Positions 8,553 to 16,418 of a DNA stretch of 64,000 bases are shown here, in pieces. Position 1 is the stretch's first letter, and every line of letters begins with the position of its first letter. A model generated the notes under the pieces. It saw only the letters and a program-made list of their open reading frames with translations, did no database searches and was not told the DNA's origin. The translations under genes were made by a program, and so were the position numbers. This stretch comes from JOPF136 sp963773835. Its GTDB lineage: Bacteria > Acidobacteriota > Terriglobia > Acidiferrales > UBA7541. Location of the stretch: the NCBI GenBank assembly GCA_963773835.1, contig CAVZCQ010000001.1, positions 868,001-932,000 of the forward strand, written 5' to 3'.

Positions 8553-9464
8553 GTGGCCCGCCGTGCCGAGCCGCAGGCCTCGCCGCCGCGTCCCGACGCC
8601 TCGGGACGGCGCCTGGTCCTCCTGACCGGTCTCAGCGGCTCCGGGAAAGGCTCCGTCCTTCGCGCTTTCGAAGACCTCGGTTACTACTGCGTGGACAACC
8701 TGCCGGTTGAACTGATTCCCAACTTCAGCGAGCTGTTCGATCGCAGCGAAGGAGAATTCGACCGCGTGGCCCTGCTCGTGGACGCGCGCGAGGGCGAAAT
8801 GCTCCGCCGCCTGCCCCGCATCTACCGCAATCTTCGCCGCAGCCACGACGTCACCCTCGTCTTTATCGAGGCCGGCGACGAGGCCCTGATTCGCCGCTTC
8901 AGCGAAACGCGCCGACCCCATCCGCTCGGCCGCCAGGCCAGCGTTCGCGAAGCCGTACGACGCGAGCGCCGCCTCATGGCGCCCATCCGCAAAATCGCAG
9001 ACGTTGTGCTGGATACCACCCGCTTCAACGTCCACGAGCTGCGCCAGTTCATCACCGAGCGTTTCTTGAAGCCCGACCGCCAGCCGCTGATGGTCAGCGT
9101 GGTCAGCTTCGGCTTCCGCTACGGCGTTCCCCAGGACGCCGACCTCGTCTTCGATGTCCGCTTCCTTCCCAATCCGCACTTCATTCCGCGTTTCCGGCCG
9201 CTCACCGGAAGTGATCCGCGGGTGGCGCGCTACATACGCTCGTTTCCCCAGACGCGGCGCTTCCTCGCGCGCGTCACCGAGTTGCTGCGCTTCCTGCTGC
9301 CTTATTACATCCGGGAAGGGAAGAGCTACCTGACCATCGCCGTCGGCTGCACCGGTGGCCGGCACCGATCGGTGATGATGGCGGAGGCCATCGCGCGTTC
9401 GCTGGGCCGCCGCGGACCCGCCGTCCGCGTGGTGCACCGCGACGTTGACCGTTCCGCGGCTTGA
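8553..9464 (+). CDS. rapZ: RapZ-type nucleotide-binding protein / RNase adapter
   Basis: 303 residues beginning with GTG directly after the rpoN stop codon; the GGTGAAGGAG end of rpoN acts as its ribosome-binding site. The P-loop GLSGSGKGS lies at residues 26-34, followed by the family hallmark EDLGYYCVDNLP. The C-terminal domain contains the conserved GCTGGRHRSV and a VRVVHRD ending. In Escherichia coli RapZ binds GlcN6P and directs RNase E to the GlmZ sRNA; in Gram-positives the homologue YvcJ has other roles. Which role applies here is not known from sequence. The lptB-rpoN-rapZ order is widely conserved. Confidence 0.93.
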   Translation: MARRAEPQASPPRPDASGRRLVLLTGLSGSGKGSVLRAFEDLGYYCVDNLPVELIPNFSELFDRSEGEFDRVALLVDAREGEMLRRLPRIYRNLRRSHDVTLVFIEAGDEALIRRFSETRRPHPLGRQASVREAVRRERRLMAPIRKIADVVLDTTRFNVHELRQFITERFLKPDRQPLMVSVVSFGFRYGVPQDADLVFDVRFLPNPHFIPRFRPLTGSDPRVARYIRSFPQTRRFLARVTELLRFLLPYYIREGKSYLTIAVGCTGGRHRSVMMAEAIARSLGRRGPAVRVVHRDVDRSAA

Positions 9465-9489
9465 CAATGCTTCAGCGCCCTCATAGCGT
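9461..9489 (+). promoter_or_regulatory. Possible promoter for the ABC exporter operon
   Basis: TTGACA at 9461-9466 overlaps the rapZ stop codon. TAGCGT lies 17 bases further on, at 9484-9489, and an alternative TACACT sits at 9489-9494 with a longer spacer. The -35 is perfect and the -10 is weak. The 99-base gap between rapZ and the exporter is the longest spacing between 3980 and 15290, so a start here is plausible. Confidence 0.3.
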
Positions 9490-9563
9490 ACACTTCTTCT
9501 ATCCCCGCAGCGCGGGTGCGCAGGGGGTTGCGCGCGCGCTGCTGAATACGGAGTGAATCTGTT

Positions 9564-11420
9564 TTGGCATTGTCTTTTTCAGCCGAGCTGTCGCGCCTGT
9601 TCCGCTACCTCCAGCCGCACCGCCGGCGGCTGGTGGTGGCGATCTGCCTTATGTTCGTGGTCGGGCTCGCCGAGGGGCTCACCGCGCTGATGATCATTCC
9701 GGCGATGGACAAGGTGCTCGACCCCTCCATCTCCGACTCCAAGCTCACCCTGGTTCGCATCCCCTTCACCGGCCACAAGCTCATGTTGAATTCGCTGTTT
9801 CCCGCTTCGATCCATCACGTGTGGACCGTGTTCACCTTCTCGCTGCTGATGCTGTTCGTCATCAAGGGCGTTTCCGAATTCATTTCCATTTCCTCGATCC
9901 AGTTCGTGGGCCTTTCCGCGGTCACCACCCTGCGCAACCAGGTCTATGCGCGGCTGATCCGCCAGCCCGTGGCCTTCTTTGAGCACAACCCCACCGGACG
10001 GCTCATGTCCACGGTCATCAGCGACGTGGAGCGCATCAAGGGCGCGCTCTCGGAATGGTTTGCGGATTTCTTCCGCCACACGTTCTCGCTGTTCGGCTGC
10101 GCCGTCGTGCTCCTGCTGATTGACTGGAAGCTGACGCTCATCTCCCTCGTGGTCCTCCCGCTGGTGATCATTCCGGTGGGCAAGCTCGGCCACCGCATCC
10201 GCCACTCGGTCCAGGAAAGCCAGTCGCGCCTCGCAGACCTGAGCCAGATCCTGCAGGAAACCGTCACGGGCAACCGCGTGGTGAAAGCCTTCGGCATGGA
10301 GCCGTTCGAGATCGCCAAGTTCCGCGAGACGTCGCGGCGCCTGCTTCGCGAGAACATGCGCTGGATCCGCGCGTGGGTGGCCAATGCGCCGCTGATGGAG
10401 CTGCTGGCCGCTGCAGTGCTGTGCGTCGCGCTGCTGTATGCACGCGACCGGATCAAGACGGGCGTGCTCACCAAGGGCGCCTTCATCGCCTTCACGTACG
10501 CCCTGTTCCGCGTGTACGAGCCGATCAAGCGCCTCGGCGGCATCTACCATCAGTTTATGCAGGCGCTGGGCTGCACTCCCAACGTATTCGCGCTGCTCGA
10601 TCTCCCGGAGGAAGCTTCCGGCGAGCCGGGCGCCGTTTCGCTGGCTCGCTTCTCGGACCGCATCCTCTACGACAACGTCAGCTTCTCCTATCCCGGCGGC
10701 CCGCCGATTCTCCGCGGCATTCGTCTGGAGGCGCGAGCTGGCGAGGTGATTGCCATCGTCGGGGCGAGCGGCGCAGGCAAGACCACGCTGGTCAACCTCC
10801 TGCCGCGGTTCTACCCGCCCACGTCCGGCCGGGTGGTGATGGATGGCCACGACCTGCGGACGCTCAGTCTGCGTTCCGTCCGCGAGCAGATTTCCATCGT
10901 TACCCAGGAAACCATCCTCTTCAACGACACGGTGTGGAACAACATCGGCTATGGCAGCCCGGGCGCGACCGAGGACCGCGTGATGGCCGCCGCGCGCGCC
11001 GCGCTCGCCCACGATTTCATCTGCGAGATGGCGGATAAATACCAGACGATGATCGGCGAGCGCGGCCAGCGCCTTTCTGGCGGCCAGCGGCAGCGCATCG
11101 CCATCGCCCGTGCGCTGCTGAAGGATTCCCCCATCCTGATCCTGGACGAAGCGACCTCGGAGCTGGATTCGGAATCGGAGCGGCTGGTGCAGCAGGCGCT
11201 CGCCAACCTGATGGCCGGGCGCACGGTGTTCGTCATCGCGCACCGTTTGTCCACCATCCGCAGCGCCGACGTGATTCTCCTGCTCGATGACGGACAGATC
11301 CGCGAACGGGGCACGCACGACGAACTGCTGGCCCGCGGCGGCCTGTACGCGCGGCTCTACGAGCTGCAATTCGGCGCGGAGGCGCTGGCCCGGCCGCGCT
11401 CCGCGGAGGAGCCGACCTGA
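9564..11420 (+). CDS. MsbA-like ABC exporter (permease fused to ATPase)
   Basis: 618 residues. The N-terminal half is an ABC type-1 membrane domain with about six helices (residues 1-330); the C-terminal half is a nucleotide-binding domain. Motifs are Walker A GASGAGKT, Q-loop VTQETILF, signature LSGGQRQRIAIARAL, Walker B ILILDEATSELD and switch His IAHRLST. It is probably a lipid A/phospholipid flippase of the MsbA group, given the lpt genes just upstream, but peptide or drug exporters look alike. The start is TTG at 9564, chosen because GGAG lies 10 bases upstream and no ATG or GTG fits better. It is followed after 2 bases by yicC. Confidence 0.88.
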   Translation: MALSFSAELSRLFRYLQPHRRRLVVAICLMFVVGLAEGLTALMIIPAMDKVLDPSISDSKLTLVRIPFTGHKLMLNSLFPASIHHVWTVFTFSLLMLFVIKGVSEFISISSIQFVGLSAVTTLRNQVYARLIRQPVAFFEHNPTGRLMSTVISDVERIKGALSEWFADFFRHTFSLFGCAVVLLLIDWKLTLISLVVLPLVIIPVGKLGHRIRHSVQESQSRLADLSQILQETVTGNRVVKAFGMEPFEIAKFRETSRRLLRENMRWIRAWVANAPLMELLAAAVLCVALLYARDRIKTGVLTKGAFIAFTYALFRVYEPIKRLGGIYHQFMQALGCTPNVFALLDLPEEASGEPGAVSLARFSDRILYDNVSFSYPGGPPILRGIRLEARAGEVIAIVGASGAGKTTLVNLLPRFYPPTSGRVVMDGHDLRTLSLRSVREQISIVTQETILFNDTVWNNIGYGSPGATEDRVMAAARAALAHDFICEMADKYQTMIGERGQRLSGGQRQRIAIARALLKDSPILILDEATSELDSESERLVQQALANLMAGRTVFVIAHRLSTIRSADVILLLDDGQIRERGTHDELLARGGLYARLYELQFGAEALARPRSAEEPT

Positions 11421-11422
11421 CC

Positions 11423-12334
11423 GTGGCGCAGCCTACCAGCGGCATTCGCTCCATGACCGGCTACGCCCAGGCGCGCGCGGAGGAAAACGGCCTGGCCCTG
11501 CGCGTGAGCGTCCGCAGCGTCAACCACCGCTTTCTGGACCTGCACGTGCGCCTGCCCGAGGGATGGGAGCCGCTGGAGCCGCGGCTGCGCCAGCGCGTGC
11601 GGCAACGCGTGCGCCGCGGCCACGTGGATGTTGCGCTGCGCATCGAGCCCACCGGGCCCATCGCCGTACAGCTCAATCACGAACTCGCCGCCGCCTACGC
11701 GCGCGCCGCGCAGGAGCTGAGCCGGGATTTCGCCGTGTCGCCCGCGATTGATTTCGTCGCGCTGATGCGTCTGCCCGGCGTGGTCACGGGAACCGGAGCG
11801 CCGTCGGAAGAGGACGTGGAGCGAGCCGCGACTCTCGCCGTCCGCTGCCTGGATGATGCGCTCGCGCGCCTGGACGAAATGCGTTGTGCGGAAGGCGCTT
11901 CGCTGGCCGCGGAAATGCGCGGCCGCCTGCGTAACATTGCCGCGCGCACGCAGGAAATCGAAAAGCTCGCGGTCACCCTCCGCCCCGAGCACGCCCGGCG
12001 GCTGGGCGAGCGGCTGGCCGAGCTGCTGGGCAATACCGCCGTAGAGCCCGCGCGGCTGGCGCAGGAGGCTGCATTGCTCGCCGAGCGTTCCGACGTGAGC
12101 GAAGAGGTCGCCCGGCTGCGCAGCCATCTCCAGCAGTTCGATACGCTGCTCGAGTCGGATCCCGAGGCTGGGAAAAAACTGGATTTTTTGCTTCAGGAAA
12201 TGCAGCGGGAATCGAATACCATGCTATCGAAGACTCCCGGAGTGGAAGGCCAGGGCCTGGCGATTACCGACCTGGCGCTCGAGGTGAAGGCCGAGGTCGA
12301 ACGGTTGCGCGAGCAGATGCAAAACGTCGAATGA
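11423..12334 (+). CDS. yicC: YicC family endoribonuclease-like protein
   Basis: 303 residues, a normal length for the family. The diagnostic start RSMTGYA occurs at residues 9-15 and the diagnostic C-terminal part includes the RESNTMLSK region and a final helical VKAEVERLREQMQNVE. YicC (YloC/RnYC) proteins have been shown to be endoribonucleases in Escherichia coli and Bacillus. The GTG start at 11423 lies 2 bases after the exporter stop. The gene sits directly before gmk and rpoZ, a common arrangement. A shorter start (ATG 11453) is possible but would cut into the conserved motif. Confidence 0.92.
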   Translation: MAQPTSGIRSMTGYAQARAEENGLALRVSVRSVNHRFLDLHVRLPEGWEPLEPRLRQRVRQRVRRGHVDVALRIEPTGPIAVQLNHELAAAYARAAQELSRDFAVSPAIDFVALMRLPGVVTGTGAPSEEDVERAATLAVRCLDDALARLDEMRCAEGASLAAEMRGRLRNIAARTQEIEKLAVTLRPEHARRLGERLAELLGNTAVEPARLAQEAALLAERSDVSEEVARLRSHLQQFDTLLESDPEAGKKLDFLLQEMQRESNTMLSKTPGVEGQGLAITDLALEVKAEVERLREQMQNVE

Positions 12335-12367
12335 ACACTGTCCGGGGAGGACACAGCTCACACGCCC

Positions 12368-13000
12368 ATGCCCTCATCCCATCCTCCAGTCCCGTTCATT
12401 GTTTCCGGACCTTCCGGCTGCGGCAAATCCACGCTGGTCGAGAAGATGCTCGAGCTGCCCGAGATCATGTTCTCCATTTCGTGCACCACGCGGAAGCCCC
12501 GCGCGGCGGAATCCCCGGGAAAATGGTACAATTTTGTGTCCGAGGAAGAGTTCGAGCGCATGGTGAGCCGCGGGGAATTCCTGGAGCACGCCCGCGTCTT
12601 CGGCCGTTATTACTACGGTACGCCGCGGCGGTGGCTGGAGGAGTCGCGCGCCAAGGGCTGGGACATCGTCCTCGAAATTGACGTGCAGGGAGCTGTGCAG
12701 GTCCGTTCGTTGCTGCCCGATTCCGTTTCCATTTTCATCCTGCCACCCTCGCGTAAGGCGCTCGGCGAGCGTCTTCGCGCGCGGGACCAGGACACGGAAG
12801 AGGAGATCGAGCGGAGGCTGGCGCAGGCCCAGCAGGAAATTCTGGAGCACGTGGATCGCTACGACCACATCGTGATCAACGACGAACTGGAAAGCGCGGG
12901 CCGCAAGGTCCAGTCCATCGTCCTGGCGGCGCGCAGCCGTTCCCGGACGGCGCTGGAATCCGGCGCGGTCCGCCAGGTACTCCGCTCGTTTGGAGGATAA
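12368..13000 (+). CDS. gmk: Guanylate kinase
   Basis: 210 residues. It phosphorylates GMP to GDP using ATP. The P-loop GPSGCGKS is at residues 14-21. The GMP-binding segment follows (SCTTRKPR, then YNFVSEEEF, GEFLEHARVFGRYYYGTP), and the lid includes RLRARDQDTEEEIERRL. These are all the expected blocks in the right order. It lies between yicC and rpoZ (8 bases away), the usual gmk-rpoZ pairing that links nucleotide supply and the RNA polymerase omega subunit. Confidence 0.95.
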   Translation: MPSSHPPVPFIVSGPSGCGKSTLVEKMLELPEIMFSISCTTRKPRAAESPGKWYNFVSEEEFERMVSRGEFLEHARVFGRYYYGTPRRWLEESRAKGWDIVLEIDVQGAVQVRSLLPDSVSIFILPPSRKALGERLRARDQDTEEEIERRLAQAQQEILEHVDRYDHIVINDELESAGRKVQSIVLAARSRSRTALESGAVRQVLRSFGG

Positions 13001-13008
13001 AGTTTCCC

Positions 13009-13236
13009 ATGACTGCATTCAAAGCACCGCCCAGCAGCAAGTTTGCGTTTGTGCTTCTGGCCGCCAAGCGCGCCCGCCAGCTCATGGCCGGCGCGCCCAT
13101 GCTGCTGGCCCACACGCGCTCCCATAAGCCGACGCGCATCGCCATCGAGGAACTCCAGCACGAGCTGCTGGAATACGACCAGCCGGAGATTGCCGACCGC
13201 GCCGAAGAGAAGGAATCGAAGCGCCGGAGCGAATAG
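13009..13236 (+). CDS. rpoZ: RNA polymerase omega subunit
   Basis: 75 residues, small as expected. The family core KFAFVLLAAKRARQLMAGA followed by THSHKPTRIAIEEL-like text (residues about 11-47) matches RpoZ, which binds the beta-prime C-terminus and helps assembly; in many bacteria it also helps bind ppGpp. Position immediately after gmk and before coaBC is typical. The C-terminal third is charged and variable, as usual. Confidence 0.92.
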   Translation: MTAFKAPPSSKFAFVLLAAKRARQLMAGAPMLLAHTRSHKPTRIAIEELQHELLEYDQPEIADRAEEKESKRRSE

Positions 13237-13251
13237 GCCGGAGGAGCGCGC

Positions 13252-14475
13252 ATGCGCGTCGCCGTCGGAGTGACGGGAGGAGTGGCCGCGTACAAGGCAG
13301 CCGAACTCGTGCGCGCGCTCCAGCAGGAAGGCCTCGAGGTCGAAGTGGTGATGACGCGCGCCGCGCGCGAATTCGTCGCCCCGCTCACGTTTGCCGCGCT
13401 CACCGGCCGCAAAGTGATCACGGAGATGTTCGGCGCGGAGAGTGCGGCCCCGGCGAACGTGGAGAGCGCCATCGAGCACATCGCGGTGGCCCAGCGCATC
13501 GACGCGCTGGTGATCGCGCCCGCGACCGCCGATTTCCTCGCCCGCATGGCCTACGGATTGGCGGATGATTTTCTTTCCACGCTGGTGCTGGCCACGAAGG
13601 CGCACGTTCTCGTGGCCCCGGCGATGAACGTGAACATGTGGGAGCATCCAGCCACGCAGGAGAACCTGTCGCGTTTGCGCACCCGGGGCGTCCGCGTGGT
13701 CGAGCCCGGCGCAGGTTACCTGGCTTGCGGCATGACCGGACCCGGACGCCTCGCGGAAGTCGACGAAATCGCACGCGCCGTCTGCGAGACGCTGGGACTG
13801 CGGCACGACCTGGCGGGCGAGACGCTGCTCATCACCGCCGGGCCGACGCGCGAGGCCGTGGATCCCGTCCGTTATTTGAGCAACCGCTCGTCTGGAAAGA
13901 TGGGGTACGCGCTCGCCGAGGTGGCCCTGCGGCGCGGCGCCCGCGTGATCCTGGTGAGCGGCCCGGTGACGCTAGCTCCGCCGGAGAGCGCGGAATTCAT
14001 TCCCGTAGGCACGGCGGAAGAGATGCGCAAAGCCGTTTTCGAGCGGCTTCCCCAGGCTACCATCGTGCTCATGGCTGCTGCGGTCGCCGACTACCGCCCC
14101 GCAGAACCGTCCGCGCAAAAAATCAAGCGCGGCTCCGCGCCACTCGCGCTGGCGCTCGAGCCCACGCCCGACATCCTGGCGGAAATCGCGGCGCAGAAGG
14201 GCGGCCGCACCGTCGTCGGGTTCGCTGCGGAGACTTCCGATCTGGTGCGAAACGCGCGCGAGAAGCTGCGGCGCAAAGACGTGGACCTGGTGGTGGCGAA
14301 CGACGTGTCGCGGCAGGGCGCCGGGTTTGACGTGGACACGAACATCGTTACGCTGGTGCGGCGCGACGGCACGCAGCTCGAACTGCCACAGATGAGCAAA
14401 CTGGATCTGGCCTCGCGGCTGTTGGACGAAGTGGCTGCTCTCCGCGCTTCCGCAGAGCGGGACCGCGCCTCGTGA
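13252..14475 (+). CDS. coaBC: Bifunctional phosphopantothenoylcysteine decarboxylase / phosphopantothenate-cysteine ligase
   Basis: 407 residues. The N-terminal flavoprotein CoaC domain (about 1-185) contains VGVTGGVAAYKAAEL, the PAMNVNMWEHPATQ block and the substrate-loop Cys in AGYLACGMTGPGRL. The C-terminal CoaB domain (about 190-400) contains ITAGPTREAVDPVRYLSN and SSGKMGYALAE. Together they carry out two steps of coenzyme A synthesis from 4'-phosphopantothenate. GGAGGAG provides a strong ribosome-binding site. The stop codon overlaps the start of the next gene by one base (TGATG), indicating translational coupling. Confidence 0.95.
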   Translation: MRVAVGVTGGVAAYKAAELVRALQQEGLEVEVVMTRAAREFVAPLTFAALTGRKVITEMFGAESAAPANVESAIEHIAVAQRIDALVIAPATADFLARMAYGLADDFLSTLVLATKAHVLVAPAMNVNMWEHPATQENLSRLRTRGVRVVEPGAGYLACGMTGPGRLAEVDEIARAVCETLGLRHDLAGETLLITAGPTREAVDPVRYLSNRSSGKMGYALAEVALRRGARVILVSGPVTLAPPESAEFIPVGTAEEMRKAVFERLPQATIVLMAAAVADYRPAEPSAQKIKRGSAPLALALEPTPDILAEIAAQKGGRTVVGFAAETSDLVRNAREKLRRKDVDLVVANDVSRQGAGFDVDTNIVTLVRRDGTQLELPQMSKLDLASRLLDEVAALRASAERDRAS

Positions 14476-15290
14476 TGGAATCCCCGGCCCGCCCGCAAAT
14501 CGAAGCCTGGCTGCGCTATTTCGACGATTTGGGACTGAGCCCGTTCTATCTGGACCGTGCCGCGGCCGAGTTGCCGGCCCTCGCGCCTTCTCGCCCGACG
14601 CCTCGCGCGGCTCGCAACGCCGCAGCCCCGCCGCTGGTTCCGACGCCGCGCGGGCAGGAGGCGGTGTTGCCCGTTGTGCCGTCGCTGTTTGACGCGGCCC
14701 CCCGCGTGGAAGGCGATTCACTGGCGCGCATCCGTGAAGACATCGGGGACTGCAAACGCTGCCGGCTGTGCGAGGCGCGGAACACGATTGTGTTCGGCGA
14801 CGGAAGCGAACGCGCGCAGCTCGTGTTTGTGGGCGAAGGTCCGGGCCACGACGAAGACGTGCAGGGGCTTCCGTTCGTGGGCCGCGCCGGGAAACTGCTG
14901 ACACAAATGATCGAAGCGATGGGGCTCCGCCGCGAGGACGTGTACATTTGCAACATCGTGAAGTGCCGCCCGCCGGGCAACCGCCAGCCGGAGCGCGACG
15001 AAGTGGCCACCTGCTCGCCGTTTCTGGACCGGCAGCTCGCCGCGATTCACCCGCGGGTGATTGTCTGCCTGGGAAACGTGGCGGCGCAGACGCTGCTGGG
15101 CACCAACAAATCCATTTCGCAGTTCCGCGGCCAGTGGTTCGATTTCCGCGGCTCGAAGCTGCTGGCCACCTATCACCCCGCGTTCCTGCTGCGCACGCCT
15201 TCGGCGAAGAGCGAAGTCTGGACGGACCTGAAAAAAGTGATGCGCGAGCTGGGGCTGAAGCCGCCCAAACCCAGGCCGCGGTCCGCCTGA
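14475..15290 (+). CDS. udg: Family 4 uracil-DNA glycosylase (iron-sulfur)
   Basis: 271 residues from ATG 14475, which shares its A with the coaBC stop. The catalytic core starts near residue 90 with DCKRCRLCEARNTIVFGDG. Motif 1 is GEGPGHDEDVQGLPFVGRAGKLL and motif 2 is the HPAFLLR block. Cysteines placed as in other family 4 enzymes (the first cluster, then NIVKCRPPG, then ATCSPFL) should hold a 4Fe-4S cluster. These enzymes remove uracil from DNA. The first 80 or so residues are a Pro/Ala-rich extension that is often present in such proteins and probably flexible. An in-frame GTG at 14472 is an alternative start. Confidence 0.92.
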   Translation: MESPARPQIEAWLRYFDDLGLSPFYLDRAAAELPALAPSRPTPRAARNAAAPPLVPTPRGQEAVLPVVPSLFDAAPRVEGDSLARIREDIGDCKRCRLCEARNTIVFGDGSERAQLVFVGEGPGHDEDVQGLPFVGRAGKLLTQMIEAMGLRREDVYICNIVKCRPPGNRQPERDEVATCSPFLDRQLAAIHPRVIVCLGNVAAQTLLGTNKSISQFRGQWFDFRGSKLLATYHPAFLLRTPSAKSEVWTDLKKVMRELGLKPPKPRPRSA

Positions 15291-15330
15291 ACGTTTCCTT
15301 CGGGCTGCCCTCAGCCCGGGGTATGTCACG

Positions 15331-16251
15331 ATGCGCGCCGGAATCCTGCTGGGACTCGCCGCTGCCCTTTGCTGGGGCACAGCCGATTTCATCGCCCGCT
15401 ATTCCGCGCGGCGCATCGGTGCCTATCGCACGCTGTTTTTCATGCAGGTGGTCGGACTCTTTTTCGCGAGCATTTGGGTGGCCGCGGTTGACCCGGGAGG
15501 CGGTGCCGCGGTCCTCTGGAGCGGGCTCGAACGTCACTGGGGTCTCGCGGTGTTCATGGGCGCGGTGAGCGGGCTCAGCATGCTGGCGTTCTACAGCGCG
15601 CTCGAATTCGGAACCGTGGCGATTGTCGCCCCGATCGCCAGCAGCTATCCCGCGCTCACCGTGCTGCTGGCCTATGCGAGCGGCGAGCGGCTCACGCTGC
15701 TGCGGATTGCCGGCGTGGCGCTCGCGCTGGGAGGCGTTGTGCTGGCGTCCATTCCGGAAACGCCCGGCGGCGCATCGGGGATAGCGGTGCCGGCTCGCGA
15801 GAATGCCGTTCCGCGCGAGGCATCACGCCGGCTCGCACCCGGAGTCCTGCTGGCGATGACCTGCACCCTGGGATTCGGAGTCACCTACTGGGCGCTGGGT
15901 TTCTATGCGATTGCCGCCTGGGGCGCGCTGGGGACGGTGTGGACGCAGCGGCTCTCCACGGTGGTGTTGCTGTCGGCTTCGGTGTTGCCGCTGCGCCGCA
16001 GCCTCGCGCCGCCTTCCGGGAACGGCTGGTGGCTGGTGATTGCGGTGGGAGTGCTGGACGCGTTCGGCTTCCTGCTGAGCAATCGCGGATTCGAGAAGGA
16101 ACAGGTGGGAGTGGTGACGGTGCTGGGGTCGCTTTTTGGCGCGGTGACGCTGCTGCTGGCGTTCGTGATTCTCGGAGAGCGGCTGTCGCGGCGGCAGTGG
16201 GTGGGCGTCGCCCTGATTTTCATCGGCATCGTCCTCATCAACTCGCGGTAG
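15331..16251 (+). CDS. EamA / drug-metabolite transporter family permease
   Basis: 306 residues with about ten hydrophobic helices in two homologous halves. The first begins GILLGLAAALCWGTADF and the second LLAMTCTLGFGVTYWALG, with the typical late-helix text (FGTVAIVAPIASSYPALTVLLA and GVVTVLGSLFGAVTLLLAF). The C-terminus has GVALIFIGIVLINSR. The family moves small metabolites, amino acids or drugs out of the cell. The substrate cannot be inferred. It lies 40 bases after the glycosylase and is probably the last gene of the plus-strand run before priA. Confidence 0.85.
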   Translation: MRAGILLGLAAALCWGTADFIARYSARRIGAYRTLFFMQVVGLFFASIWVAAVDPGGGAAVLWSGLERHWGLAVFMGAVSGLSMLAFYSALEFGTVAIVAPIASSYPALTVLLAYASGERLTLLRIAGVALALGGVVLASIPETPGGASGIAVPARENAVPREASRRLAPGVLLAMTCTLGFGVTYWALGFYAIAAWGALGTVWTQRLSTVVLLSASVLPLRRSLAPPSGNGWWLVIAVGVLDAFGFLLSNRGFEKEQVGVVTVLGSLFGAVTLLLAFVILGERLSRRQWVGVALIFIGIVLINSR

Positions 16252-16286
16252 GACTCGACGCGCTCCGATGAGAGACTCGCGTTGGC

Positions 16287-16308
16287 TTCAGGGGTTAAAA
16301 CCCCTGAA
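16287..16308. repeat. Palindromic repeat with TTAAAA loop
   Basis: The arms TTCAGGGG and CCCCTGAA are perfectly complementary around a TTAAAA loop. About 20 bases later a second inverted pair (GGCGGGG at 16326-16332 and CCCCGCC at 16363-16369) encloses a related AGGTAAAACCCC. There is no T-run on either side, so this is more likely a REP-like intergenic element than a simple terminator. It occupies most of the 167-base gap before priA. Confidence 0.6.
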
Positions 16309-16418
16309 ATGGGCGCGTGGGCTGCGGCGGGGTCCCCTCGAATTCTCTCGGGACAGGTAAAACCCCGCCCTTCCTGCGGCAGCCGTGCTCACCATCCTCC
16401 TGTTACACTGAGCGACTG

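Noticed and set aside
8545..8560. hpf gene between rpoN and rapZ
   Set aside because: There is no space: the rapZ start codon follows the rpoN stop directly.
7110..9467. 785-codon open frame on the minus strand opposite rpoN and rapZ
   Set aside because: Long antisense frames are common in GC-rich genes. The plus strand holds two complete, well-recognised proteins, and the antisense product has no recognisable domain.
16317..16418. 34-residue N-terminal extension of PriA
   Set aside because: It is encoded by intergenic palindromic sequence and has no family match. ATG 16419 gives the normal N-terminus.
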